Positions 8,634 through 17,161 of a stretch of DNA of 64,000 nt are shown here, piece after piece. A model generated the notes under the pieces. The model saw nothing but the letters and a program-made list of their open reading frames with translations. It made no database searches and was not told the DNA's origin. The position numbers and the translations under genes are program-made. Origin of the DNA: Lawsonibacter faecis (GTDB lineage Bacteria; Bacillota; Clostridia; Oscillospirales; Oscillospiraceae); the NCBI RefSeq assembly GCF_014287675.1, contig NZ_JACOPQ010000004.1, forward strand, positions 124,001-188,000, written 5' to 3'. The stretch's first letter is position 1; each line of letters starts with the position of its first letter.

Positions 8634-9475
8634 CCAAGGCCCATCAGCTCCCGCACCAGACGGTCGCTCATCTTGATAGCGCCCACCAGGACCAGCATGT
8701 TGAAAATCAACTCCCCGATATAGTTCCAAACGATAGTAGCGGCAGCCATTGTGTCATCCGCGATGGCTGGCGGCGCCGCGGCAAACTGGGAAAAGATAAT
8801 ACAGGCCAAAACGATCATACAGCCCTCCAGGCAGATGGCGGCGTAGCTCTTGATAAAAGCCACGCCGATGCTGCTGGAGGGCTGTCCCGCGAAACTGGCC
8901 AGCGGGATGGGTGCGATGGCCGACGCCATGTAGAGTTTGAAAAAGCGGGAATACACGGTGAGGATCATCACCAGCGAGAGGACCCAGATAAACAGGGATC
9001 CCAGGAGCGTCACCGCCCACAGCGGGATACTCTCCAGAAAGCCCACGTCCTCGATGATGGCCACCATCTCATCCGGCAGTGCCGTGTCGGACATGGCCGT
9101 GAGGCCGGAGGCATCCATGATGGTGGACACCGCCCCCTGAGCGATGCTGAACAGGGCCATCATCAGTTCCAGACCGTAGGTGACGGCCCCCTGCGCCAGC
9201 GCGAACCGCACAAAGGTCTTGACCGCCACCTCCGGGCGCTTGAGTTCCGTAAAGCTGCCGCAGGTCTTGACCACGCCGGCCACGAAAAACAGCACCAGCA
9301 GGGCGTAGCCGATGGCTCTCAGCGCGTCATGGATATTGAGAATGACGTCCCAGATCCCGCCGCCTTTGAATTCTTCCGGCGACGTGGAGATGAGCGTCCA
9401 GATCTCGGTGAGCTTGTCGTTCCAGGTAGCAAGGGCTGAGTTTAGATTGTCAACGATCCAGTTTCCACTTCCCAT
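8630..9475 (-). CDS. VirB6/TrbL-like conjugal transfer protein (CD1112 type)
   Basis: A 281-residue polytopic membrane protein with about six hydrophobic segments between residues 50 and 275. It begins MGSGNWIVDNLNS and contains the GYALLVLFFVAGVVKT and YMASAIAPIPLASF stretches typical of this family in clostridial elements. VirB6/TrbL proteins form the inner-membrane translocation channel. It lies between the Maff2 protein and PrgI, as in related elements. GGAGGTGATG is just ahead of the start. Confidence 0.88.
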   Translation of the reverse strand: MGSGNWIVDNLNSALATWNDKLTEIWTLISTSPEEFKGGGIWDVILNIHDALRAIGYALLVLFFVAGVVKTCGSFTELKRPEVAVKTFVRFALAQGAVTYGLELMMALFSIAQGAVSTIMDASGLTAMSDTALPDEMVAIIEDVGFLESIPLWAVTLLGSLFIWVLSLVMILTVYSRFFKLYMASAIAPIPLASFAGQPSSSIGVAFIKSYAAICLEGCMIVLACIIFSQFAAAPPAIADDTMAAATIVWNYIGELIFNMLVLVGAIKMSDRLVRELMGLG

Positions 9476-9540
9476 TGTGCATCACCTCCGTGTGGGAAGG
9501 GTGCGGGAGGACGCCACGTGCGCCCTCCCGCTTTGCCCAC

Positions 9541-9852
9541 TCAGCCGGTGATGAGGGTGAGGATCTCCTTGGTAAATGTGATCACAATGCCGCCAGCGAT
9601 GGTGAGCATGCCGTTGGCGCGCTGGGAGGGGTCGTGGCTCTTGAGGGACAGGCCCAGCTGGAGGACGCCGAAACCCAGCAGGATGAGGCCGATGGCCCGG
9701 ATGAGGGAAAAGATGAAGTCGCTCAGATTCGTCACAACCGCCAGTGGGTCGTCCGCCGCGAAGGCGGGGCAGACGGTCATGACGGCGACCAGCACAAAGC
9801 AGGAAAGCATTGTGTAAATGCGCTTGACCCGCTTTTCAAATAGATGGTTCAT
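9541..9852 (-). CDS. Maff2-family mobile element membrane protein
   Basis: A 103-residue protein with an N-terminal signal-like segment ending in PAFAADD and two further hydrophobic stretches (about 45-65 and 80-100). The size and position before VirB6 match the small Maff2-type protein of Tn1549-like elements. By layout (signal peptide, two hydrophobic helices) it resembles VirB2-type pilins, but that role is only inference. Its start overlaps the VirD4 stop by 4 bases (ATGA), so the two are probably translationally coupled. Confidence 0.8.
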   Translation of the reverse strand: MNHLFEKRVKRIYTMLSCFVLVAVMTVCPAFAADDPLAVVTNLSDFIFSLIRAIGLILLGFGVLQLGLSLKSHDPSQRANGMLTIAGGIVITFTKEILTLITG

Positions 9853-11594
9853 GCTGCATTCTCCTTTTCTTCATTGGCGTCATCGGTGGAAAATGCCGCA
9901 AACAATTCATGTCCAGAGATCACCGATGCTTGGTTTTGCCCGTGGTGGATATAGGGTGGCCCGCCGGCCAGCGAAGTCTGACGGACCGCGGGGTGTTTCA
10001 TCAAATCGTATTTCAGGTCCATCACCGGCCCCGCGCCGCGGATGAGCAGGACGGCGTACCGGTTGTCCAGCCGGCGTACCTCGTCCGGCGTCAGCAGCTC
10101 CCGCCCGTTGATCTGCATGTTGGTGGACCAGGAGCCGGACTTGCCCTTGGTTTCCCCGTGGGTCTTGGTGTCGATGGTGGATTTGCCGAGGGCCTCGGAG
10201 ATGTACTTGTGGGTGCTGGACTCGTTGCCGCCGAGGTACAGCAAGGTGTCCGAGTTGCCGGGGATGGTTTCCCAGGAGTCCTTGAACTGCTCCTTGATCT
10301 GCGCCATGTTCTGGATGATGGTGCTGCAGGAGATGTTTCTCGACCTCATGGTTGCCAGTTCACGGGGCAGCCCCGGCAGATTGACCGAGGGTGCCTCGTC
10401 CAATATGAAGTGGACGTGCCGGGGCAGCGGGCCGTGGTGGATCTGATCGGCGCAGTAGTAGAGGGTCTGGAACACCTGGGAGTAGAGCAGACTCACCAAA
10501 AAGTTGTAGGTGGTGTCATTGTCCGGGATGACGGCATACAGGGCGCACTTCTTCTCCCCCAGGGTGTAGAGATCCATATCGTCGTGGTCCGTGATGGCCC
10601 GGATCTGGGGCAGGTTGAAGGGCGCCAAGCGCACAGCGGTGGACACAAGGATACTCTTGGAAGTCTTGCCCGCCGCCATCTTAAAGACCTTATATTGCCG
10701 GACGGCGACGCTGTCCGGCTTCTCCCGTTCAATGGCGCTGAACAGCAGATCCAGCGGTGAGACGTGGTCCTCGTCGTCCTCCTTTACCTCCGCATACTCC
10801 AGCACCCGCATGACCATGGAAAAGTTCTGCTCGGACTCCGGCGCCTCCTGAAACAGCATGAGGATGATGGCCTGCAGCAGCGCCGTTTCGGCCTTGGTCC
10901 AGAACGGGTCCGACTCATGGCTGTTCTTGGGCGTGGTGGCCTGGATGAGGTTGTTGACCAGCCGCAGGGCGTCCTTCTCATCCCGGATATAGCGGAAGGG
11001 GTTGTATCCGTCCGACTGCTCCAGGTTAACGAGGTTCAGCACCCGCACATCATAGCCCTGGCTTTTAAGGTAGCCGCCGGTGGCGGTGAGCACCTCCATT
11101 TTGGGGTCGGTGATTACATAGTTTGTATTGGCCTCCAGAATGTTGGGCAGCACATAGCTGCGGGTCTTGGCCGCGCCGCTGCCGCCGATGACCAGTACGT
11201 TGAGGGACCGGCGGTGCTTGTGGGTATCCAGCCCCAGGCGGACATGCTTTGTCAGGGGCTTATTCTGCTTTTGACAGAACATGGCGTTGACCTGTTTGGG
11301 GGACGCCCACTGGGCGGAGCCGTGTTCCTCGCCGTCGCGGGTACGGCCCTGGGTGGTGCGGTAGAGGCAGATCCCCATGACATAGAGGCCGGTGCAGGCG
11401 AGAATGCTCATCAGGCTGTGTTCCGTCCAGCGGATCTTCAAAGGGGTCTGCAGGGCTGCGGTCAGGTTCGTCAGCAGTTCCGGCAGGCCGTCCCCGAGGG
11501 ACTGGGCGATCAGGAGCGCGGCCCAGACCACGGGGATGTAGAGAAACAGATACGGGAGAAGCCCTCCCGATCTGCCCGGTTGATTCAGCGGCAT
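9849..11594 (-). CDS. VirD4-like coupling protein (CD1115 type)
   Basis: A 581-residue ATPase that recruits the relaxosome to the channel. Two hydrophobic segments lie in the first 80 residues. The phosphate loop is GGSGAAKTR near residue 136, with Ala where the classical motif has Gly before Lys. Walker B is HFILDEAPS near residue 398. The RNIS...QNMAQIKEQF region is typical of the family. It has a GGAGG-type SD (AAATGGAGGTGAATGCC context). Gene order relaxase, PcfB, orphan resolvase-like protein, VirD4, Maff2 is consistent with an intact transfer module. Confidence 0.92.
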   Translation of the reverse strand: MPLNQPGRSGGLLPYLFLYIPVVWAALLIAQSLGDGLPELLTNLTAALQTPLKIRWTEHSLMSILACTGLYVMGICLYRTTQGRTRDGEEHGSAQWASPKQVNAMFCQKQNKPLTKHVRLGLDTHKHRRSLNVLVIGGSGAAKTRSYVLPNILEANTNYVITDPKMEVLTATGGYLKSQGYDVRVLNLVNLEQSDGYNPFRYIRDEKDALRLVNNLIQATTPKNSHESDPFWTKAETALLQAIILMLFQEAPESEQNFSMVMRVLEYAEVKEDDEDHVSPLDLLFSAIEREKPDSVAVRQYKVFKMAAGKTSKSILVSTAVRLAPFNLPQIRAITDHDDMDLYTLGEKKCALYAVIPDNDTTYNFLVSLLYSQVFQTLYYCADQIHHGPLPRHVHFILDEAPSVNLPGLPRELATMRSRNISCSTIIQNMAQIKEQFKDSWETIPGNSDTLLYLGGNESSTHKYISEALGKSTIDTKTHGETKGKSGSWSTNMQINGRELLTPDEVRRLDNRYAVLLIRGAGPVMDLKYDLMKHPAVRQTSLAGGPPYIHHGQNQASVISGHELFAAFSTDDANEEKENAA

Positions 11595-11670
11595 TCACCT
11601 CCAAATGTAAAAACAGGGGGCGCACCGCAGTAGTGCGCCCCGTAGGCTGATGGGATGTATGCCCGTTTGA

Positions 11671-12129
11671 TCAGTCCTGTTCGAAGGGATACAGGATGTC
11701 CACGCCGAGGGTATGCATTCGGTCCTCATACCGCAGGAGGCCCCGCAGGTCATGGCCCCGGTAGATCCGATCCCGTTTACAGGAAAGGATATAATCCATT
11801 TTCTTTTCCGCAGCCTGCTGCTCCAGGAACTGAAGGCCGGGCCTCCGGAGATCCCGCCCGCTCATATAATCCTTGTATACGCCGGCGATCTGCATGCCGT
11901 TTTCTTCCGCGAATTGGCGCAGGTAAGTGTCCTGCCCACTGATGCCGATCTCGTCTGCCATCGGGTTGCCGGTATCCACCCGAAGATACAGCCAGCAGCG
12001 TTTTCCCCGCAACTGTGCCTTGGGCGGCAGGCTCCCGTGCGCGAACAGCCTTTTCAGCAGTGCCATATCCTCCAGGAGCAGGAATCCTGCGCTGCCGGTG
12101 TGTCCTCTGTAGTAGTAAACGGCTTTCAT
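11671..12129 (-). CDS. Orphan resolvase-like domain lacking the catalytic serine
   Basis: A 152-residue protein whose residues about 47-150 align with the catalytic domain of serine recombinases. It shows LYLRVDT, then ISGQDTYLRQFAEENG, then DYMSGRDLRRPG, then SCKRDRIYRG. In active enzymes the first motif reads RVST or RLS with the serine as nucleophile. Here that position is Asp, while the arginines of the R/DR..R motifs remain. No DNA-binding domain or zinc ribbon follows. It is therefore probably inactive as a recombinase and may be regulatory or structural. ATG at 12129 has GGAGG 10 bases upstream. It sits between PcfB and VirD4, far from the real recombinase. Confidence 0.72.
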   Translation of the reverse strand: MKAVYYYRGHTGSAGFLLLEDMALLKRLFAHGSLPPKAQLRGKRCWLYLRVDTGNPMADEIGISGQDTYLRQFAEENGMQIAGVYKDYMSGRDLRRPGLQFLEQQAAEKKMDYILSCKRDRIYRGHDLRGLLRYEDRMHTLGVDILYPFEQD

Positions 12130-12216
12130 GTGATTTGGCCTCCTTCCACTTTTTTGCAACTCAACCATACCCGAACCGGCCCGGAATATCCAGCACTTTC
12201 CCCGAACAGCACCCGA

Positions 12217-12864
12217 TCATCTGGCCTTGGTCCGCGTCTTGGTTTTCTGCCTGGCCGGGGCACGCTGACGCTGTTCCTCCAACCGAGCGCGATAGCCCTG
12301 CAGGCGGCCCTCAACAGAGGGCCGCTCCTCACTCGTCGTCCTCGCCGCGCTCCCGGCGCGCGTAGGAGAGCTGGTGCCGGTATCGCGTGAGGCGCGTCCC
12401 GACCGGGAATCTTTTTTTGGCGTTCCTGGTTCCATCTCCGGCTGCCGCTCCCGATCCGGCTGCTCCTTTCGGGGGAACTCCGGTTGCTGGTACATCATCT
12501 TCTGGAACACCAAATTGGCCCGTTCCACCTCTGTGGCCGGCATGACAACATCTACCATGCTGTTCGGGCCATTGGAGTCCCGGGAGTTTTGGATGGCCGC
12601 ATAGAGCAATTTCGGTTCCCGCGCCTTGAGCCTGAACTCCCGGTATTCCTCCTGCGTCATGGGAAACACCCGCAGATCCCGCGTCTGCTGCAGCATTTTG
12701 CCCATGCGGACCTTGCCGCTGATCTTCTTGTGGTTTTTCGCCAGCGCCAGCGACATGGCCAGCAGGTTCTTGGCTGCTGAACCGCCCAGCCGGACGGCCA
12801 CCTCTCCGCCGGAGAGCAGCATGCGGACCAGTTGGTCCGCGGCCTCACCGCCTCCGATATTCAT
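12217..12864 (-). CDS. pcfB: PcfB-family (DUF3801) relaxosome accessory protein
   Basis: A 215-residue protein. Residues about 5-115 (SGGEVAVRLGGSAAKNLLAM, then VFPMTQEEYREF, then a turn before VERANLVFQKMM) match the PcfB/DUF3801 family. The C-terminal 90 residues are disordered, with many Arg, Gln and Pro. In enterococcal pCF10 PcfB works with the coupling protein and relaxase. I chose ATG 12864 because GGAGGTG lies 8 bases before it. A longer frame upstream lies inside the relaxase gene. It overlaps the relaxase end by 20 bases. Confidence 0.75.
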   Translation of the reverse strand: MNIGGGEAADQLVRMLLSGGEVAVRLGGSAAKNLLAMSLALAKNHKKISGKVRMGKMLQQTRDLRVFPMTQEEYREFRLKAREPKLLYAAIQNSRDSNGPNSMVDVVMPATEVERANLVFQKMMYQQPEFPRKEQPDRERQPEMEPGTPKKDSRSGRASRDTGTSSPTRAGSAARTTSEERPSVEGRLQGYRARLEEQRQRAPARQKTKTRTKAR

Positions 12865-14257
12865 CTCGTTCCACCTCCTTTGCCGTGGCCTCGGCCACCT
12901 GAATATCATGTTCCATCTGGGGCCGGTTTCGTTCAATAGTGTCACACATGGAAATTTCTTTCCGTGCCTGCCGGATCTCCCGGTTGACGTCCGCCAACTG
13001 TCGGTATAGTTCAGCCTTTTCCGCCAGCAACTGCTCCCTGGGGATCCCGCACCGCTCCAGCGTGGAGACGGCGTCCATGTAGCGGGTAAAGGGTTCCTCC
13101 ATGCCGGGCATGCCGGACTCATAGCAGTCCTTCGCCGGGGCGAGGGCCTCTGCGTCGGAGAGGGCGTCGTAGAGCGCCCGCCGTTTCTTCTTCCGCACAT
13201 TGAGGATGGTGCGCTGTTTCATCAGGCTGGCCAGCGTTTCCTCTGTGCGGGTATGGACGGCCTGCAGGCCCTCTGCCGTGGAGACGCCATGCGCCCGCAG
13301 GAAGGCGAACTGCTCCTTGTAGCTCTCAAACTTCATGATCTCCCTCCTGAGATGGGGCGTCATCTTCGGCGGGTACTGCCGCTGCCCGGCCTTGCCCAGC
13401 AGATAGAGGTAGTGGACATACAGGGCCATGAATCCGGTGTACTTCTGCGGGTGGCGCCTGCGGTACGGCTCATACCGGGGCCGATAGACGATGGATGGGC
13501 GAGCACCGGCGGCGATCTCATCCAGGTTCCCCTCGATGGCGGCGCGGATCCCATCCTCGGTGAAAAGCGGATTCTTCCGGCCTGGTATCATGAGCCGCTC
13601 CTGTCCTTTGAGGCGGAAGCTGAGGCGATTCCCATGCTTGATCTCATATCCCTTATGCTCCATAATGAGGAAGAAGTGGCCGATATCGTTGGCGTCCTCT
13701 ATGGCCTCCCGGAGATCCGCCTCCAGCATGGCGCGGAAGGTGGGCTGGCCCTTGCTTTGCCGCAGCCACTCGATGTAACTGACCGCCTTTTCTCCCTTGC
13801 CCTCCATGATGATGGACAAGCCGTGCTCCCGGCACAGCCGGTCTGAGATGGCACGGATCTGGCTGTAGTAACTGCGGGCATTGCTGTGGTATTTCTCGCC
13901 GGTATCCGCATTTACGGAGTTGAAAATGGTGTGCGCGTGGATATGCTCCTTGTCCACATGAACGCCGATGACCGCCTGGTAGCCGGACAGATGCTCTGCG
14001 GCGAACTCCTTTGCGATCTCCAGCGCCAGTTCTGGGGTGGCCTCGCCGGGCTTGAAGGATTGGATGATGTGATAATACTGGACGCCGTCCGTCTGACGAT
14101 AGTGCCGCTTGGTTTTCATCATACGGCTGACGGCGTGCTCCGTGGAGCAGCCCTGGCTGGCGGTCAGGATCTGTTCCTCTGTTTTATCCCCATTGAGGAC
14201 ATACCGGACCCCCACGTCCAGCCGTCCCTTGCGGGCGAGGATCTTCGTAACCGCCAT
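12845..14257 (-). CDS. Relaxase, MobA/VirD2-type nuclease domain
   Basis: A 470-residue DNA-nicking enzyme that starts transfer at oriT. The metal-binding histidine motif is VHVDKEHIHAH near residue 100, and the N-terminal region carries tyrosines (YVLNGD, YYHIIQ). The C-terminal half is rich in charged helices. ATG at 14257 overlaps the mobC stop by one base. The MobC-relaxase-PcfB block is a classical mobilisation module, and the likely oriT lies just upstream of mobC. Nothing in the frame looks broken. Confidence 0.92.
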   Translation of the reverse strand: MAVTKILARKGRLDVGVRYVLNGDKTEEQILTASQGCSTEHAVSRMMKTKRHYRQTDGVQYYHIIQSFKPGEATPELALEIAKEFAAEHLSGYQAVIGVHVDKEHIHAHTIFNSVNADTGEKYHSNARSYYSQIRAISDRLCREHGLSIIMEGKGEKAVSYIEWLRQSKGQPTFRAMLEADLREAIEDANDIGHFFLIMEHKGYEIKHGNRLSFRLKGQERLMIPGRKNPLFTEDGIRAAIEGNLDEIAAGARPSIVYRPRYEPYRRRHPQKYTGFMALYVHYLYLLGKAGQRQYPPKMTPHLRREIMKFESYKEQFAFLRAHGVSTAEGLQAVHTRTEETLASLMKQRTILNVRKKKRRALYDALSDAEALAPAKDCYESGMPGMEEPFTRYMDAVSTLERCGIPREQLLAEKAELYRQLADVNREIRQARKEISMCDTIERNRPQMEHDIQVAEATAKEVERDEYRRR

Positions 14258-14568
14258 TACAGATCCGCGACCTTTTCCATGAGCAGGTACACCTGCCGCA
14301 GCAGGAACAGCGCCTCTTTTGCGTCTTGTCGGGTGGCGATGCCGGCGTTGACGCTCCGGGCGATTTGATTGATATTTACGCCGATTCGGTTGATCTCCCG
14401 ATATAAGTCGTTGATCTCCGCCGGCTGGCGCTGGCGGATCTCCGTGCGGTTGATGCAGGAGCGGATGACGTTACTTAGAGACAGGCCAGACTCTCTGGCC
14501 AGTCGGTCCAGGTGTTCCCGTTCCTCTGCGGTCAGCCGCACAGAGAGAAATTTGCTTTTTTCCTGCAC
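14257..14568 (-). CDS. mobC: MobC-type relaxosome protein
   Basis: A 103-residue protein with an N-terminal ribbon-helix-helix (KFLSVRLTAEEREHLDRLA). The MobC helix follows: RIGVNINQIARSVNAG at about residues 62-77. Such proteins bind oriT and help the relaxase melt and nick it. AGGAGGTGA precedes the start. It is the first gene of the mobilisation block and lies directly downstream of a repeat-rich, gene-free stretch. Confidence 0.88.
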   Translation of the reverse strand: MQEKSKFLSVRLTAEEREHLDRLARESGLSLSNVIRSCINRTEIRQRQPAEINDLYREINRIGVNINQIARSVNAGIATRQDAKEALFLLRQVYLLMEKVADL

Positions 14569-14600
14569 ACGTCACCTCCTTTTTCTGCCTGCAGGCGGCA

Positions 14601-14660
14601 TTGGGGCCAGGGGGATTCCCCCTGCAAGCGCATTTGTCATACAAATGCTATGCTTGCGCC
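14601..14660. other. Candidate oriT: nested inverted repeats upstream of mobC
   Basis: The 167 bases between mobC and the next gene hold no protein. They contain AGGGG...CCCCT at 14609-14623. GCAAGC (14624-14629) pairs with GCTTGC (14652-14657), and inside it GCATTTGT (14630-14637) pairs with ACAAATGC (14641-14648). Position next to mobC and relaxase, plus nested repeats, is what oriT regions look like. The nick site cannot be named from sequence alone. Confidence 0.5.
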
Positions 14661-14735
14661 ATCGCCGCGCAGGGCGCGGCCATTTTCAAGCGGTAGGTGG
14701 ATTTCAATTCCCTCTCCTGCGGAAAAGAAAAATGC

Positions 14736-15119
14736 TCACCGCTCACGGGCCTTGAGGTTCAGGTTATCCCGCGGGACGCCGGCCAGATCCAGTTCGCGCT
14801 TGTCCCGCACATACGCCGCATAGCGGGCGTAGGCGTAACCTTCGCTGTCAACGAGGATGCCGTCCTGCCGCTTGCGGGTAGAGACCAGCAGGCAGCGGAA
14901 GCGGCCGGACTTCTCACTGTACCCGGTAAGGTGGGTCCTGGCGGCGATGAAAGGGGTCTCGGCCAGCAGATCCGCTTGAAAGCGGCGGTATTTGGATTCC
15001 GACAGGATGATCTCCCGCACCACTGTAAAGGGGGCGGCCTTGATGATTGGGGTGGTATCTTGCAGAGCAGACACAGAAACCGGCTTTCTGAAAAATCGTG
15101 CATACTGTTCTTTTGCTAT
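14736..15119 (-). CDS. Conserved ICE accessory protein, apparent ATA start
   Basis: A 127-residue protein of unknown function. The first GTG in frame (15074) has no ribosome site. In frame, a TGA closes the region 18 bases above an ATA at 15119. GGGAGG lies 8 bases ahead of that ATA, and the peptide from there (AKEQYARFFRKPVSVSAL) is well formed. ATA is therefore the best start, which adds 15 residues to what a standard gene finder would give. The body is basic at the end and finishes in KARER. I do not recognise the family with certainty. The evidence for the start is the SD and frame; function is unknown. Confidence 0.65.
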   Translation of the reverse strand: MAKEQYARFFRKPVSVSALQDTTPIIKAAPFTVVREIILSESKYRRFQADLLAETPFIAARTHLTGYSEKSGRFRCLLVSTRKRQDGILVDSEGYAYARYAAYVRDKRELDLAGVPRDNLNLKARER

Positions 15120-15193
15120 GGTGCAGACCTCCCTTCAAAAAAGGGTGTATCATTGGACGCCCTTATCATCTGAAACGGGAAAGCAAGGGCGTG

Positions 15194-15934
15194 TCATTGG
15201 ACGTCCTCCAGCCCCTGTTCCAGCGCCTGACGGATCCGGCCTCTGGCCAGTGCGGCATAGGCGTCTGTCACCTCGATGCCGGTGGCGGAGTAGCCCTCCA
15301 GCACAGCGGCCAGCACCGTGGTGCCGCTGCCGGCAAAGGGGTCCAGGATCCGTCCGCCCGGCTCGGTGATCTTCACGATGTCCCGCATAAGCTGCAGGGG
15401 CTTTTCTGTCAGGTGGATGCGATCCTGCGGGTTCCCGTATTTGAATACACCGGGCAGGCAGGGCACGGGACGGCTAATGGGCATGTCCCCGTTGGATCCC
15501 CAGACGATGTACTCCGCCTGCTGGCGGAAGCGTCCTTTCTGGGGCCGGCTGTTGCCCTTGTCCCAGACGGCGGTGCCACGCCAGATCCAACCAGCCCACT
15601 GGAGGGCGTCCGTAGCTGCGGGGAGCTGCCGCCAGTCGATGAACATACACACCGGGGCGCCGGGCTTACAGATTTTTCTGGCGTCGTACAGCCACTCCGC
15701 CGCCCAGCGCGTCCAGGACCGCTGATCCTTGGCGTCGCCGTCAAAGGGCGGCGGGGCATGGTCGCCCATGTTGGAGTATTTCTTGGCCGTGGACTTGTTC
15801 TTTTCCGCCTGGGTGCGCCCGCCGGATGCGTAGGGCGGGTCTGTGATCACCGCGTCGAAGGTCCCAAGCGCAAAGCCGGACAGCACCTTCAGCGCGTCGC
15901 CTTGGATGATTTCCCACTGGGGGTTATCGCTCAT
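15194..15934 (-). CDS. DNA amino-methyltransferase (N6-adenine or N4-cytosine)
   Basis: A 246-residue methyltransferase. The catalytic motif DPPYASGG is near residues 32-39, and the S-adenosylmethionine motif DPFAGSGTT is near residue 198. With catalysis first and the cofactor motif last it follows the beta-type order. No restriction enzyme lies nearby, so it probably protects or marks the element's DNA. The start ATGAGCGATAAC lies inside the last codons of the upstream gene. The upstream gene's Lys-rich tail encodes AAGGAG, which serves as the SD. Confidence 0.88.
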   Translation of the reverse strand: MSDNPQWEIIQGDALKVLSGFALGTFDAVITDPPYASGGRTQAEKNKSTAKKYSNMGDHAPPPFDGDAKDQRSWTRWAAEWLYDARKICKPGAPVCMFIDWRQLPAATDALQWAGWIWRGTAVWDKGNSRPQKGRFRQQAEYIVWGSNGDMPISRPVPCLPGVFKYGNPQDRIHLTEKPLQLMRDIVKITEPGGRILDPFAGSGTTVLAAVLEGYSATGIEVTDAYAALARGRIRQALEQGLEDVQ

Positions 15935-16253
15935 AGGCAGGTTTCTCCTTCTTCTTATTCTTTTGGGGTGTTTGCAGTACAGGTTCCTGATATTCTTCCA
16001 AATGCACTGTTCCGCCTTTTTCCGTTATGATTGCAGGCCGGTGGACCCGCTGGCCGAGATCCAGCAGTGTTCCTTCGATGGCATCCGCTACTTCGCCTAT
16101 ATAATGCATATCCCAGGGAAATTCATCTTCCGTCTTGTTGAGGAAGGTGAGGATCGTTTGGTAAACGGCATTGTCGATGGCATCCAACTGCTCGATCTGC
16201 CTGCCTGATAATTCGATCTCCGGTTCTTCTGGCGGAATGTTGTCCACCATCAC
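15924..16253 (-). CDS. Hypothetical acidic protein with basic tail
   Basis: A 109-residue protein not recognised. It is acidic over the first 75 residues, predicted helical (IEQLDAIDNAVYQTILTFL), and ends in a Lys-rich tail KNKKKEKPAYER. The tail's DNA carries the SD and start of the methyltransferase gene downstream, which it overlaps by 11 bases. Its own start follows GGGAGCG and lies 2 bases from the previous stop. Confidence 0.68.
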   Translation of the reverse strand: MMVDNIPPEEPEIELSGRQIEQLDAIDNAVYQTILTFLNKTEDEFPWDMHYIGEVADAIEGTLLDLGQRVHRPAIITEKGGTVHLEEYQEPVLQTPQKNKKKEKPAYER

Positions 16254-16254
16254 A

Positions 16255-17028
16255 TCATCGCTCCTTCCCTTGCTTGGTTCGCCGGTGCGGGGGCTTTCCC
16301 AGCTCCTTCTGGTCTGTCAGGACAGGGATCCCCAGCCTCTCGGCGTGGTTGATCTCCGCCCACATGCCCTCCGTCCAGACGGGGCCGTAGACATTGACCT
16401 GCTGGCAGAACTCTACCAGCCGCAGGCCCATCTCCCGTGCCGCCTGATCCTGTGCCGGATTACCAGTGTCGGCAATAGGCGGAAATAAGAGGTGCGGGCA
16501 GACGGGCACGTTGCCCTCCGCGAACACCTCCCGCGCTTTTTCTCTGGCGAAGGCGATATTTTTCTCTACCTCGCCACGCAGCGGGGCGCAGATGTAAACG
16601 AGTTTCGGGCCGTCCTGCCGGCGCTCCGTCACACGATCCCGAAACACGTCCAGGTACTCGCTCACAGCCTGCCGCATGGCGGAATAGTCCGCCGCGGTTG
16701 GGCGGAAGGCATACCACTCCGCCTTTCCGCCATCTTCCCAGATATGCGGTGATACGCCATTACGGAAGTTGGGGTTGCCCGGCACCTGCTTGATGCCGAG
16801 GATATCCTTCAGCCGGAGGCGGAGCTTATCTACCACGCCGTCTGTGCGGTTCAGCACCGTAACGCTGATGGCGTCATAGTGGTCCGCATAGCCGGATGTC
16901 ACAAACTGCACACGGACACGGAGATCCTTTCCCAGCGTTCCCAAACAGGCCCGGCCTGTAAACTTGGGGCTGCCGATCACCATGCCGTCCGCAAACAGTT
17001 TCCGAAGTTCCTGTTCGTAAAATGTCAT
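16255..17028 (-). CDS. DUF4406/nucleoside-deoxyribosyltransferase-like protein
   Basis: A 257-residue protein. The C-terminal half (from about residue 140, KLVYICAPLRGEVEKNI, then YGPVWTEGMWAEINHAERLGIPVL) resembles the DUF4406 group of the nucleoside 2-deoxyribosyltransferase fold. These may act on nucleotides; the reaction is not known. The N-terminal half is a separate, unrecognised domain. The start overlaps the stop of a 26-residue open frame upstream (ATGA). It ends in a basic tail finishing in GKER. Confidence 0.7.
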   Translation of the reverse strand: MTFYEQELRKLFADGMVIGSPKFTGRACLGTLGKDLRVRVQFVTSGYADHYDAISVTVLNRTDGVVDKLRLRLKDILGIKQVPGNPNFRNGVSPHIWEDGGKAEWYAFRPTAADYSAMRQAVSEYLDVFRDRVTERRQDGPKLVYICAPLRGEVEKNIAFAREKAREVFAEGNVPVCPHLLFPPIADTGNPAQDQAAREMGLRLVEFCQQVNVYGPVWTEGMWAEINHAERLGIPVLTDQKELGKPPHRRTKQGKER

Positions 17029-17105
17029 CGCTCCGGCCCATCCTTTTGCGCAGGAGCACTTTTCCAGTGGATCTCATGGTGCGTATTGTCGATATGGTTT
17101 GGCAT
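17025..17105 (-). CDS. 26-residue small protein coupled to the next gene
   Basis: ATG at 17105 has AAGGAGGT 6 bases upstream, a near-perfect ribosome site. The peptide begins MPNHIDNTHHEIHWKSA, is His-rich, and ends in GPER. Its TGA overlaps the ATG of the next gene as ATGA. It may act as a small protein or only as a translational lead-in. No family is recognised. Confidence 0.55.
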   Translation of the reverse strand: MPNHIDNTHHEIHWKSAPAQKDGPER

Positions 17106-17161
17106 ATGACCTCCTTTCGCCGCTATGCGGCGTTTTTCCATAGGCTGAGTTGTTCATCCTC

